Shown piece by piece: positions 8,494 through 16,895 of a DNA stretch of 64,000 nt. The notes below the pieces were generated by a model that worked only from the letters and a program-made list of their open reading frames with translations, was not told where the DNA came from and searched no databases. Position numbers and translations under genes: made by a program. Positions within the stretch are counted from its first letter, which is position 1. Every line of letters starts with the position of its first letter. Source of the stretch: Methanobacterium_C sp963845285 (lineage in GTDB: Archaea; Methanobacteriota; Methanobacteria; Methanobacteriales; Methanobacteriaceae); contig CAWJRO010000009.1 of assembly GCA_963845285.1 (NCBI GenBank), positions 100,487-164,486 on the forward strand, written 5' to 3'.

Positions 8494-9720
8494 TTATGCT
8501 CCAAATTTGGTTGATTTGTTCATGAGATCCATGAGAATGTCCATGATGTTTCTTCCCCTTATTCTGCAGAGTCCACCTTTTGTTGCAGCTCTCTCATTAA
8601 ATTCTTCAACATCGTCAACCCTGACTTCTGGACCTTTAATAACTATTGGAACAGGGTCTCCTGTGTGGTCCATTACAGATATTGGGGTTGAATAATCCGC
8701 AGTCAAAATGAAATACAGTTCATCGATTTTCATCATTTCTCCAACAACGTCATCAACTTTTTCAATGAACCTGACTTTGTCATCCATCTCACCGTCATGT
8801 CCAGCTTCATCTGCACCATCTATATTGATGAGCATGAAATCATAATCCTTTGAAGCTGTTTCCATGATGCCGTTTTTGATGTTTTCAATGTTGGTGTCAA
8901 CACCACCGGTTGCACCATCAATATCAACCAGATCCATACCTGCTATCTTTCCAATACCCTTTATAAGTCCAGTTTCAGCTATGCAAGCTGCTTTTAACCC
9001 ATATTTTTCTCCAAATGGTTGGACATGAGGTACTGCTCCTGCACCCCTTGGAATGATTATGTTAGCTGGATTTTCCCCTTTTTCAATCCGTTTAAGGTTT
9101 ACTGGATGATCTTTGAGCATATTGTATGATTCTTCAATAAACTTGTTCAATACATCTGCGGTTTTTTTGGCCTCTTCTGTATCATCAAGTGGTAAAACTT
9201 CTTTTGGAGGTTTTCCTTCATGTTTGGGGTCAGCGTCTGAAACGTTGTCCGACAGTCCTTTACCTCTAAGAACAAGAACAGCTCTGTGCCCTGTGGATTC
9301 CTTAAATATTATCTCCACATATTCGTCAATGTCCATAGAGTTAATGGTTTTGGCTATTTCTTCTGTTCCTTCTCTTATTCTTCCTGCACGTCTGTCTGTG
9401 ATAATTCCATTGGTGTCTGCTGTTGAGAAATTGCATCTGAATGCTATGTCTCCGGGCATAACCTCCACACCAACTCCTGCAGCTTCAAATGGCCCTCTTC
9501 CTGTGTAAACCTGGTATGGGTCGTATCCCAGTATTGAGATATGGGATGTATCACTTCCGGCCCTTATACCGGGTTTTATAGGATCCATGATTCCATTTAT
9601 TCCCATTTTTGCCATTTTGTCCATGTTTGGTGTTTTTGCAGCTTCAAGAGGTGTTTTGTATCCAAGTTCTTTTAGGGGACGGTCTCCCATCCCATCTACT
9701 ATCATTATGATTCCTTTCAC
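8494..9720 (-). CDS. apgM: 2,3-bisphosphoglycerate-independent phosphoglycerate mutase, archaeal type
   Basis: Interconverts 3- and 2-phosphoglycerate in gluconeogenesis/glycolysis. An alkaline-phosphatase-superfamily metalloenzyme of 408 residues: metal aspartate in IIMIVDGMGDRP, the catalytic serine region GSDTSHISILGYDP, and ADYSTPISVMDHTGDPVP near the C-terminus. The GTG at 9720 is preferred to the GTG at 9729 because AGGTGGT lies directly before it and overlaps the stop of the DUF92 gene, indicating coupling. It is followed after about 40 bp by glmM, so apgM and glmM are probably co-transcribed. Confidence 0.92.
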   Translation of the reverse strand: MKGIIMIVDGMGDRPLKELGYKTPLEAAKTPNMDKMAKMGINGIMDPIKPGIRAGSDTSHISILGYDPYQVYTGRGPFEAAGVGVEVMPGDIAFRCNFSTADTNGIITDRRAGRIREGTEEIAKTINSMDIDEYVEIIFKESTGHRAVLVLRGKGLSDNVSDADPKHEGKPPKEVLPLDDTEEAKKTADVLNKFIEESYNMLKDHPVNLKRIEKGENPANIIIPRGAGAVPHVQPFGEKYGLKAACIAETGLIKGIGKIAGMDLVDIDGATGGVDTNIENIKNGIMETASKDYDFMLINIDGADEAGHDGEMDDKVRFIEKVDDVVGEMMKIDELYFILTADYSTPISVMDHTGDPVPIVIKGPEVRVDDVEEFNERAATKGGLCRIRGRNIMDILMDLMNKSTKFGA

Positions 9721-9729
9721 TATTACCAC

Positions 9730-10395
9730 CTAAACCATGATAATACCTAAAAAAGCTCCTGTTATGGTAGCTATAAGATTTACATATTCATTGGAAAGAT
9801 AATTTCTTCTTTCAAGTACGGCTCCAAGGATGCTGTCAATGAAACATCCTGCTGTACCTGCTATTATGGCTATTTTTAATGTTATGTAAGGGTTGGGATA
9901 TATTCCAAGTAAATAAGCTGAAACTCCTATAATTCCCGCACCTATAATTCCTGCTGCAGTTCCAAGTACTGATATCCCACCATCTGTTCCTGGTGGGACC
10001 TTTTTGAGGGTTGTTATAAGTCTTGGTTGTTGAACCACGCCCACTTCACTTGCAAGCGTGTCAGCTGTGGCTGTTGCAATTGAACCTATAAATCCTGCGT
10101 AGTTTCCAAAGGCAGCCATTATAAAAGCAACTATTCCGTTTGAAATAACGTTTTTTAGGGTTCTCGTCCCCTCGTAAACACCTATTTCCTTCTTGTACTG
10201 GTGTTTATATTTGGTAAATAGAAGTCCAAGGAGCAGGAATATGAATATTAAAATAAGCCAGTTGACACCGGCGCTAAAAATAATAATAATCCCCATGATA
10301 ATCATGAAGATGGATCCAAACAGATCAAGGGCTTTCCTTAAGTATGTTATAAGCCCTATGACCACAACCAGGACCACATATTCTAGATATACCAT
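9730..10395 (-). CDS. DUF92 integral membrane protein
   Basis: A 221-residue polytopic membrane protein with about six hydrophobic segments and the conserved motif SIATATADTLASEVG, then KKVPPGTDGGISVLGT, diagnostic of DUF92 (TIGR00297). In plants and cyanobacteria, family members are phytyl-phosphate kinases (VTE6); in archaea a polyprenyl phosphate kinase or lipid salvage role is plausible but unproven. Its stop overlaps the ribosome site of apgM and it lies 22 bp after rps3ae, so it sits inside a ribosomal-protein-led transcript. Confidence 0.88.
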   Translation of the reverse strand: MVYLEYVVLVVVIGLITYLRKALDLFGSIFMIIMGIIIIFSAGVNWLILIFIFLLLGLLFTKYKHQYKKEIGVYEGTRTLKNVISNGIVAFIMAAFGNYAGFIGSIATATADTLASEVGVVQQPRLITTLKKVPPGTDGGISVLGTAAGIIGAGIIGVSAYLLGIYPNPYITLKIAIIAGTAGCFIDSILGAVLERRNYLSNEYVNLIATITGAFLGIIMV

Positions 10396-10417
10396 GTATT
10401 TCCCAGATCAAATCTTT

Positions 10418-11005
10418 TTATGTTTTTTCTTCAATCATCTGGGTTTTAACTGTTTCAACTCTTTTTAGAGGATAGATCTTCTTAGCTTCGTGGTATATGT
10501 GGGAAGCCATTTTGCCGCCTACTATATCCTCGATGAATTCCTGGAATGGTTTGTTTGCTGCTGCTTCCTGAACCATTCTTTCCATGGTTTCCCTTATGAA
10601 TTTCTGCTGAGAAGATTTAGCCCTTTTTATTGTTATTCCAAGGACGTGCACTTTTAGTTTCTGACCATCTTTGGTTGTAACATCAGATATTGCATCTATC
10701 CTGCTTGTTCCCCTTCTTATCATACTTCTAACGTAGTCTGTTGTGACCTGATGTCCCATAAATTTTGTGTTAGCTATGTCACCTACAACGTTATTTATCC
10801 TGAAGTAGAGTTTTATGTACTGTTTGCTGAAGTCGCCTGCGAGTTCTCTCATTGAGGATTCAACACCCCTGTTTATGAGCAATTCAGGGTCTCTTGCAGG
10901 AGTTGAGCCAATTTCTGCGTCTCCAAACTCCGTAGGAGTCATTATCTTATACCATTGTTTTTCTTTCCATGTATCTCGTACTCTTCTACGTCTTGCTTTA
11001 GCCAT
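10418..11005 (-). CDS. rps3ae: 30S ribosomal protein S3Ae (eS1)
   Basis: A 195-residue archaeal/eukaryotic small-subunit protein. The N-terminus is highly basic (MAKARRRRVRDTWKEKQWY) and is followed by the family motifs FGDAEIGSTPA, YIKLYFRINNVVGD and TKFMGHQVTTDYVRSM. The start ATG has GGTGAT five bases upstream. It is probably the first gene of a transcript running into DUF92, apgM and glmM; a TATA-like ATTTATAAAG lies on the minus strand at about 11118-11132. Confidence 0.96.
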   Translation of the reverse strand: MAKARRRRVRDTWKEKQWYKIMTPTEFGDAEIGSTPARDPELLINRGVESSMRELAGDFSKQYIKLYFRINNVVGDIANTKFMGHQVTTDYVRSMIRRGTSRIDAISDVTTKDGQKLKVHVLGITIKRAKSSQQKFIRETMERMVQEAAANKPFQEFIEDIVGGKMASHIYHEAKKIYPLKRVETVKTQMIEEKT

Positions 11006-11267
11006 AATATCACCTTTACTTGTAACGATTTATAAAAGAACCTCTTCTTGAGATATAATACTAAAATCATAACCAGTTCTTTATAATTAGAATCAATTAT
11101 TATAACTCATTCATGCTTTATAAATATTGTTAAAGATCCAGCACGGGATCATAAAACAAATTTAGAACCAAAAAGGATATAAAATTCACACCGAGGTATG
11201 TTTAGGTTTGACTTCATATTATATAGTTTTTCTGTTTGAGAACTAAGAAATATTTTTTGTTTTACCT

Positions 11268-11406
11268 GGGCTGTCAAGTTGTTGGGGTTGCAAATCATTA
11301 TCATAAATATTTTTAGAGTTCATGTGTTTTCATTGGATGAAAGAAAGGTAATTTACCATTTGAAATACTGGTGAACAGGTCCAACACCTACTAACTTGAC
11401 AACCCT
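11268..11406. mobile_element. MITE-like element, family B
   Basis: A 139-bp non-coding element with imperfect inverted ends: GGGCTGTCAAGTTGTTGGGG on the left and, reading inward from the right, AGGGTTGTCAAGTTAGTAGG. It is bounded by a perfect 9-bp direct duplication, GTTTTACCT, at 11259-11267 and 11407-11415. The inside carries no open frame. The clean duplication shows transposition, presumably by a transposase encoded elsewhere. Confidence 0.85.
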
Positions 11407-11482
11407 GTTTTACCTAAAAATTTGGAATAAAAAAATATGGGAAGGTAATCTTTAATTTGGACTCCCTAAGATTTTAAATCCA

Positions 11483-11935
11483 TTAAACTTTATCTTTTAA
11501 ACTTTTTGCAAGAATTTTAGCATGTTCAAGATCTTCGGAGTTAGGCTTACCTTTGTTTTTCCCGCCAATAATTTTTAAAGGCCCCCATGTGTCAAATCCT
11601 TTGCATGTAAACGATCCTATAATCTCAAAACCCTTTTCAGTCAATTTTTCTTTCAATGGATCGTTGTATTCTTCTTTTCCTTTTCCACTTGTTGTGAATA
11701 CAAAGGCTTTTCGGTTTTTTACATCTGGTAAATTATCAATAAACTCAATAAACTCATTTTTTGGTTTTCCATAATAAATGCCGGAGCCAAAACCAATTAA
11801 ATCGTAGTCTACAATGTTGTATGCATCCACATCATCATATTTTAATACTCGAGCTTCAAGAGCATCAGCCATTGTTTCTGCAATTTTCTTTGTATTACCA
11901 TGGTGAAATGAATTGTATATTATTAATGTCTTCAT
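11483..11935 (-). CDS. Flavodoxin-domain protein
   Basis: A 150-residue single-domain flavodoxin. The FMN-phosphate loop IIYNSFHHGNTKKIAE is at the N-terminus, the FMN ring loops are around GFGSGIYYGKP, and a TTSGKGKEE segment follows. It resembles small HemG-like or generic electron-carrier flavodoxins of anaerobes. The start is ATG 11935, with AAGGTG just upstream; an in-frame GTG nine bases earlier is the ribosome site itself. It appears monocistronic, with family B and long AT stretches on either side. Physiological partner unknown. Confidence 0.85.
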   Translation of the reverse strand: MKTLIIYNSFHHGNTKKIAETMADALEARVLKYDDVDAYNIVDYDLIGFGSGIYYGKPKNEFIEFIDNLPDVKNRKAFVFTTSGKGKEEYNDPLKEKLTEKGFEIIGSFTCKGFDTWGPLKIIGGKNKGKPNSEDLEHAKILAKSLKDKV

Positions 11936-12216
11936 GTTAAACACCTTATATTGTATTATTTATCGGATTTGTAGTTTAATTTGGATTATTCTGTCCAAAT
12001 CCTTCAAATTACTCATATTTAAAACAGATTTAAGTTAAGATATAAACATAGTTAAATTTAAATTTAGTTAGTTCAAATAGTTTAAACACCATTTTAACCA
12101 ATTTCATCCATATTTAGTTTATTATGATTTCGATTTAATAATAATTGTATTTATATTTATTAACTTTGTAAGTTGGAATTATTAATTTTTTTTGTTTAAA
12201 CTAAAATTTTCTTTGT

Positions 12217-12552
12217 TTAAAATTTAAGGGGTTTGTTCATGAATTTGTAATGTGCTACAAACCTCTCAAGAACTTCTTCAACTGTTCCTTCTTCTTCAAC
12301 AACTTTTTTCCCCATCTTTTTCAGTCCAGGTTTGGCGTTTATACCAATTTGTAAACATATAATGATTTCACAGTCTTCTATAACATTCAGAGATTTACCC
12401 CACTGATGTTTTTCACCGGGATTTTTTTTAGATTCTCTTGTCTCCAGAAATTCTGTAGTTTCTCCATCAAATTCATATATGAGAAATTTTTGAGCTTTCC
12501 CAAAATGTTCAGTAACTTTTCCATCATCTGATGATGCAACAGCTATTTTCAT
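12217..12552 (-). CDS. NifX/NafY-type dinitrogenase cofactor-binding family protein
   Basis: A 111-residue protein of the dinitrogenase iron-molybdenum cofactor family (NifX, NafY, C-terminal NifB domain). It shows MKIAVASSDDGKVTEHFGKA, where the histidine is typical, then FLIYEFD, ECEIIICLQIG and GTVEEVLERF. Members bind Fe-S or FeMo cofactor precursors, but stand-alone methanogen copies are uncharacterised. ATG 12552 is preferred because GGGGAGTGAT lies just before it. No nif genes are nearby, so a nitrogen-fixation role is only one possibility. Confidence 0.85.
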   Translation of the reverse strand: MKIAVASSDDGKVTEHFGKAQKFLIYEFDGETTEFLETRESKKNPGEKHQWGKSLNVIEDCEIIICLQIGINAKPGLKKMGKKVVEEEGTVEEVLERFVAHYKFMNKPLKF

Positions 12553-12722
12553 TTCTATCACTCCCCAAAATGAGATTTAAACGGATTTTAAACGTCAAAT
12601 AATTTTAATATATCAAATAGAACTCAGCTTGTTTTAAACAGAAATCCTATTACTTAATGATAATTGTTACTAGATATATTTATACAAATTTATTTATCAT
12701 GATTTAACAATTTTAAACAATT

Positions 12723-13469
12723 TTATTTAATACACACAAATATGGGCCTTTCCCCTTCCATAGTTTCCCACTCTTTTTTGGAGAAATCTGCATAGATATT
12801 TATTTCAAATCCGATCTTTTTCATAATTTCAACAGTCTTTTCCATATCAAAAATACCTAATTTATGTTGGTCTATATCGAAATCCACCTTTCCGTTCTCA
12901 TTAACAAGGAAAACGAAGTTTGCATTGAATACAAGACCGTCCCTGTTAGATTGACATATCCTTGCAATTTTCAGATCCTCTTCTACCACAGTGTCCACAC
13001 TTACAAGACCTTCAATCCAGTTGTTCTGGTTTAAGCCAAAATCGAAGATAACAACCCCTCCCTCATTGAGATGGTTGTAAAAGTTTTTTAAGGTGGTTTC
13101 AAGTTCCCTGTAACTGGTGTTGTAATGTATCGCTGAGAACATGCAGGTAACCACATCAAATTTTTCCTTAAGATCCAATTTTTTCATATCTCCATGAATG
13201 AACTGGGCATCCGGCACCTTTTTACGGGCTATTTCCATCATATTCTCACTTATATCGACTCCAAGAACTTGAAAATCTTTTATGAGTACAGATGCATGTG
13301 TTCCTGTTCCGCATGCAACATCAAGGAGTTTTTTTCCATCATTCTGTTTGTGAGTTTTAACTGCCCACTTAATGAATTCAGCTTCTTTAATGTAGTCAAC
13401 ATTTTCATAGATCTTATCGTAGTAGCCTGCAAATTTTTTGTATAAATCTTCTTCACCCAAAAACTCCAC
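12723..13469 (-). CDS. Class I SAM-dependent methyltransferase
   Basis: A protein of about 248 residues with the Rossmann methyltransferase core: motif I LLDVACGTGTHAS near residue 50, VLGVDISENM (motif II acid), FIHGDMKKLDL and FDVVTCMFSAIHY. The N-terminus YKKFAGYYDKIYENVDY is typical of the family whose small-molecule targets are mostly unknown. Start choice is unclear: GTG 13469 lies within GGAGTGGAG, so TTG 13460 may be the real start. The upstream region carries two copies of the GAGATATCTC palindrome that could be operator sites. Confidence 0.85.
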   Translation of the reverse strand: MEFLGEEDLYKKFAGYYDKIYENVDYIKEAEFIKWAVKTHKQNDGKKLLDVACGTGTHASVLIKDFQVLGVDISENMMEIARKKVPDAQFIHGDMKKLDLKEKFDVVTCMFSAIHYNTSYRELETTLKNFYNHLNEGGVVIFDFGLNQNNWIEGLVSVDTVVEEDLKIARICQSNRDGLVFNANFVFLVNENGKVDFDIDQHKLGIFDMEKTVEIMKKIGFEINIYADFSKKEWETMEGERPIFVCIK

Positions 13470-13619
13470 TCCGTATTTTATTTATTCAGATTCAACATCA
13501 AATTATACATCTATTTATTTCAAGAGGAATTTATTCCAAATGAATATTTTGGGATAATTGATCAAAGATATTCCAAGCAATATACTCTTACCAACTATTT
13601 TAATCAAGAATATTAATTC

Positions 13620-13671
13620 GAGATATCTCTTAATGAAATTTTAAGCAAATATCTTAGAGATATCTCTTAAT
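13620..13671. promoter_or_regulatory. Paired GAGATATCTC palindromes before the methyltransferase gene
   Basis: Two copies of GAGATATCTCTTAAT, each containing the perfect 10-bp palindrome GAGATATCTC (13620-13629 and 13657-13666), lie 37 bp apart in the 230-bp gap upstream of the methyltransferase start and downstream of the flavoprotein stop. They could be a paired operator or a duplicated segment; no regulator is assigned. Confidence 0.4.
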
Positions 13672-13701
13672 AAACTCATTGGTTTTTCTTTTTATTTTTC
13701 C

Positions 13702-14265
13702 TTAATTTATTTTTTTTATGAGGTTGGCGACGTTTTCTCCAAATCTTTGTATGGTTCTGATTCCTTCTTCATCTTCCATGGCTTCTCCTCTTTCAAGTCC
13801 GAAAACCATGTTCCAGTAGGTTGAACCTGGAACTATCATGTCGTTTATGAGATAAAACATCAAAAGCTCTTGTATAGTACTTGTCTGACCTCCACGGCGT
13901 GCAACTGCTATCGGGCCGCCCACTTGCCATGAAAGAAATTGATCAGAGGCCATTGAAACATGACCTATTCTTTGAAGTGCGGCCATGAGGTCTGCGCGGG
14001 CTGTTCCGAAGTACACGGGAGTACCCACAATAAAACCCTTTGATTCTCTTATTTTATCGATAATATCATTTAATCCATCATCGATGTTGCATCTGTGGAT
14101 TTTAGCACATTTTCCACATGCAGTACATGATTCAATTTTTTTACCCCTTAAATAAACAGTTTCAGTTTCCAGACCATTGTCTTCTATTATTCTAGCACAT
14201 TCAGAGAGTACCTGGGCAGTATTTCCCTTTCTTGGACTTGCACACAGTAAAAGAACTTTTTCCAT
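13702..14265 (-). CDS. Iron-sulfur flavoprotein, NADPH-dependent FMN reductase family
   Basis: A 187-residue flavoprotein with the flavodoxin-like phosphate loop CASPRKGNTAQVLSEC and a compact cysteine cluster CTACGKCAKIHRC around residue 50, the hallmark of Isf-type iron-sulfur flavoproteins of methanogens. It also shows GTPVYFGTARADLMAALQR, which contacts FMN. Such proteins reduce oxidants such as O2 or peroxide in detoxification, or shuttle electrons. The ATG at 14265 follows GGGGGGAA; the frame opens one GTG codon earlier. It is divergent from the DUF2178-HTH-CPBP cassette and shares its upstream region. Confidence 0.85.
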   Translation of the reverse strand: MEKVLLLCASPRKGNTAQVLSECARIIEDNGLETETVYLRGKKIESCTACGKCAKIHRCNIDDGLNDIIDKIRESKGFIVGTPVYFGTARADLMAALQRIGHVSMASDQFLSWQVGGPIAVARRGGQTSTIQELLMFYLINDMIVPGSTYWNMVFGLERGEAMEDEEGIRTIQRFGENVANLIKKIN

Positions 14266-14396
14266 CACATTCCCCCCAATACCAAATTTGCATATAACTC
14301 CTTTGAAATTCTTTTATTTGATTTGTAAACTATTGTATTTTTAACCATTGGTTGATCTGGGGTTTTGTAACCGATTCATTTTCGTTTCATACTTGG

Positions 14397-14446
14397 ATGT
14401 AAATGTACATTTACATATAGTAAAGTTTATATTACATAATGTAAAC
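14397..14446. promoter_or_regulatory. Tandem palindromic operators before the DUF2178-HTH-CPBP cassette
   Basis: The perfect 20-bp palindrome ATGTAAATGTACATTTACAT (14397-14416) is followed, centre to centre 29 bp on, by the imperfect palindrome GTTTATATTACATAATGTAAAC written as two halves: GTTTATATTAC and ATAATGTAAAC (14425-14446). Both share TTACAT/ATGTAA halves. They sit between the divergent flavoprotein gene and the cassette that encodes an HTH regulator, so autoregulation by that regulator is the simplest reading. Confidence 0.6.
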
Positions 14447-14549
14447 TATTAATTACATTAAAATTAGGGATATGGAAAATATGGGAATGTCTGAAGATAA
14501 CCTGCCGTTCATCTTCGAAAAATATAAAAAAGGTTGGAGGTACTATCTC

Positions 14550-14930
14550 ATGAATAAAAAAACTTATAAAAATCTTAGATTGTTGATTGTAGTTATTGTG
14601 GCTGCACTTGTTGCAGCAGCCATTATAATGGGGAACCTACTTCTAGCATTTATAACGTTACTTTTAGGAACCCTCGCATCCTATTTTATCAAAAAAAATG
14701 TTTATGAAATAACTGAAGATGAAAGAACTGCATTGGTTGCTAATAAAGCTTCCAGAATGGCAATGGTCATATTTTTGACCATAATAACAATTTTAGGTGT
14801 TGGACTGCTGACGCTCAAGAGTACTTTTCCTGAATTTACCCAGGTTGGTTTCACATTAACCGATTCGGCATGTCTATTGCTTCTGTTATACAGTGGATTC
14901 TACTTATATTACAATAAAAAACATGGATGA
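14550..14930 (+). CDS. DUF2178-like membrane protein
   Basis: A 126-residue membrane protein with four hydrophobic segments (about residues 8-26, 30-45, 70-90, 100-118) and a central charged loop YEITEDERTALVANKASRMA. It matches the DUF2178 pattern of small archaeal and bacterial proteins, almost always followed by a short HTH regulator as here. The start is ATG 14550, since TTGGAGG lies 9 bases upstream; the frame is open 26 codons further, and that extension resembles a histidine-kinase fragment. The stop overlaps the regulator's region, indicating an operon. Confidence 0.8.
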   Translation: MNKKTYKNLRLLIVVIVAALVAAAIIMGNLLLAFITLLLGTLASYFIKKNVYEITEDERTALVANKASRMAMVIFLTIITILGVGLLTLKSTFPEFTQVGFTLTDSACLLLLLYSGFYLYYNKKHG

Positions 14931-14935
14931 TGTTT

Positions 14936-15136
14936 ATGAAAAACAAGCTGAAGGTATATAGGGCCATGAATGAAATTACCCAGGAAACGCTTGCAAAAAA
15001 GCTTGGAGTAACCAGACAAACAATAATTGCAATCGAAAAGGATAAATACGATCCTTCATTAAGTTTGGCATTCAAAATCGCGAAATTATTTCATGTTAAA
15101 ATAGAAGACATTTTTCTATACGAAGAAAGGGAATGA
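14936..15136 (+). CDS. HTH transcriptional regulator, Cro/CI (YozG-like) family
   Basis: A 66-residue single-domain regulator: a helix-turn-helix with QETLAKKLGVTRQTIIAIEK, then DPSLSLAFKIAKLFHVKIEDIF, the standard ending of this family. It likely binds DNA as a dimer. ATG 14936 is preferred, with GGATGA seven bases upstream and the typical family length; ATG 14927 overlaps the DUF2178 stop. It is between DUF2178 and a CPBP protease. It probably acts on the palindromes at 14397-14446 in front of its own operon; this is inferred from position. Confidence 0.9.
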   Translation: MKNKLKVYRAMNEITQETLAKKLGVTRQTIIAIEKDKYDPSLSLAFKIAKLFHVKIEDIFLYEERE

Positions 15137-15276
15137 AATGAATTTCATGTTACTATTTGTGAGTACTGGAGTTTTTTGAGTACTAAATTTGGACTCAAAA
15201 ACAAGCATGGAATGAGGATATAACTAATGAAATCTGTTTAAGATCAGGTTGTTTAATAAATTTGGAGTGAAATCAT

Positions 15277-15963
15277 ATGCAGCTTTTTAAATCATTGGAT
15301 GGCCGGAGAAACTTTTCAAAGTTAGTCTTAAAAATAATATTTGGCCTTATCCTTATACAGATCTTAAGGGCTGTTATAATGGGAACATTATGGTTTGCAG
15401 TTCCCCATCCTGTTAATGATCTTACAATATTCCAGCTTTTCAATGGTTTGAGCTTTATTCTGGTTGGATTAATCCTAATTTTTTATTTCAAACCATCCCT
15501 CAAGGAACTGGGACTTAACCTGAATGATTTGCAGCGTAAAACAAGGATACTATATCTTCTGGGAGTACTTTTCCTGGCATTTATGGCTTTAACCCCCTAC
15601 TTCATGGGCTGGGAGATCAGTATACTGGTAATAGGGATGATATCGGGTCTTGTAATTCCTGCATTTGAAGAATTCCTCTTCAGGGGTTATATCTGGAACC
15701 AGATCCAGGAATCAGGGGATATGGTTAAGTCGGGAATGTTAACGTGGATAACTGTAACACTGCTTTTCAGCATTTGGCATTTGGGTTACATTGATGTCTT
15801 TTTCATTAATCCAATGGGTCACGGTAACATTTCAATGCTTTTGATATCTAAAATGGGAATAGGATTAATATTGGGGCTTATTGTAGGATTTTTCCGTCTT
15901 AAAACAGGAAAAGTATATGCATCATTTATTTTCCACGGATTCTGGAATGTATTTGCACCTTAA
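15277..15963 (+). CDS. CPBP-family intramembrane metalloprotease
   Basis: A 228-residue polytopic membrane protein with about seven hydrophobic segments and the three motifs of the CAAX-protease/bacteriocin-processing (Abi, CPBP) family: EEFLFRGYIW (motif 1), FSIWHLGY (motif 2 histidine) and FHGFWN (motif 3). Members are glutamate-type intramembrane proteases related to Rce1; archaeal substrates are unknown. GGAGTGA precedes the ATG. It is 140 bp after the HTH gene and is probably part of the same regulated cassette. Confidence 0.9.
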   Translation: MQLFKSLDGRRNFSKLVLKIIFGLILIQILRAVIMGTLWFAVPHPVNDLTIFQLFNGLSFILVGLILIFYFKPSLKELGLNLNDLQRKTRILYLLGVLFLAFMALTPYFMGWEISILVIGMISGLVIPAFEEFLFRGYIWNQIQESGDMVKSGMLTWITVTLLFSIWHLGYIDVFFINPMGHGNISMLLISKMGIGLILGLIVGFFRLKTGKVYASFIFHGFWNVFAP

Positions 15964-16158
15964 ATTAGAATATAGTCCAGTGTAAAATCCGATGTAAAAC
16001 TTTTTAAACCATTAATTCGTTGGATCCGTTAGAAAAGGGAACTTTATGAATTTACATTGCTTTAATGGATTTTTCAAAATCATAAGTTTGAATCATAAGT
16101 TTGTTTAGTCATGTTATTGACTATACTCTCCTTAAAATAGTAAAATCTAATAAAATAA

Positions 16159-16196
16159 GTGGGGAATGATATTAAAAGTGGGGAATGATATTAAAA
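16159..16196. repeat. Tandem repeat, 2 x 19 bp, running into the DUF116 stop region
   Basis: GTGGGGAATGATATTAAAA occurs twice head to tail, the second copy ending inside the last codons of the DUF116 gene. A recent duplication is likely; the only effect on the gene would be at its extreme C-terminus. Confidence 0.8.
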
Positions 16197-16895
16197 AGAT
16201 TTTTTGCTGGGATTTTTGTTGCATGGGCTTTCCTCTGAGAGTTTTTCAGACCCATTTTTAATTTCTGCACCCATCATTTTAAGCACAGCTTTAACATCAA
16301 CTTTGGTGTTAATGCAGCCATCCCTTAGAAGTGGCACTCCCTGGCAGTGAAACTTTGAGAGTTTCATCATGGAAAGATTCAGATCCTGATAACAGGCAAC
16401 ACCTATAAATGCCTTGAAATTATTTTTTGCAACGATGTTCTTTAAAAAGGTGGATCCTGGTATTATGTAAACACCGTAACCCATTTCTTCAGCTTTGTTT
16501 TTGAGAACACCTATAACACAGCGGTTGCAGTCCTGACAGACGAGTCCGGACTCCCCAAGTTTGGCTTCACAATCTTGATGTCTGAGACAGTGTGGAAGAA
16601 CGAGGATCTTCTCCTCTGGTTTGATCTTGTGGAATATTCTTTCATTCACTTTGTTCCTAACTTCTATACCGATCTGATCCACGATCTTGGCATCCACACC
16701 AACGGTTTCAGAGAACCTTTTGAATAGACCGTAGAACATGTCTATGGTAAAAAGGAGCAGTTTTGGGAAGACTAATCGGTTTTCCTTAATTAAAAGTTTT
16801 CCGAGCACAAGGGTAATAGAAAGCAAAGCTAGTACTGAGATTCCAAGAATGAAAACCAATTGCCCAAATATTTGGTAAAATTCAGAAAATGCCAT
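16191..16895 (-). CDS. DUF116 family membrane-anchored cysteine-rich protein
   Basis: A 234-residue protein: an N-terminal membrane segment (residues 8-35), then a cytoplasmic region matching DUF116, with conserved cysteines in LPHCLRHQDCEAK, GLVCQDCNRCVIG, GVACYQDL, HCQGVPLLRDGCINT. The cysteine pattern suggests a metal or Fe-S site. Function unknown; the family is frequent in methanogens and anaerobic bacteria. ATG 16895 is chosen over 16904 because GATGAT lies just before it. The C-terminal tail is Lys/Ser-rich. Monocistronic. Confidence 0.85.
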   Translation of the reverse strand: MAFSEFYQIFGQLVFILGISVLALLSITLVLGKLLIKENRLVFPKLLLFTIDMFYGLFKRFSETVGVDAKIVDQIGIEVRNKVNERIFHKIKPEEKILVLPHCLRHQDCEAKLGESGLVCQDCNRCVIGVLKNKAEEMGYGVYIIPGSTFLKNIVAKNNFKAFIGVACYQDLNLSMMKLSKFHCQGVPLLRDGCINTKVDVKAVLKMMGAEIKNGSEKLSEESPCNKNPSKKSF

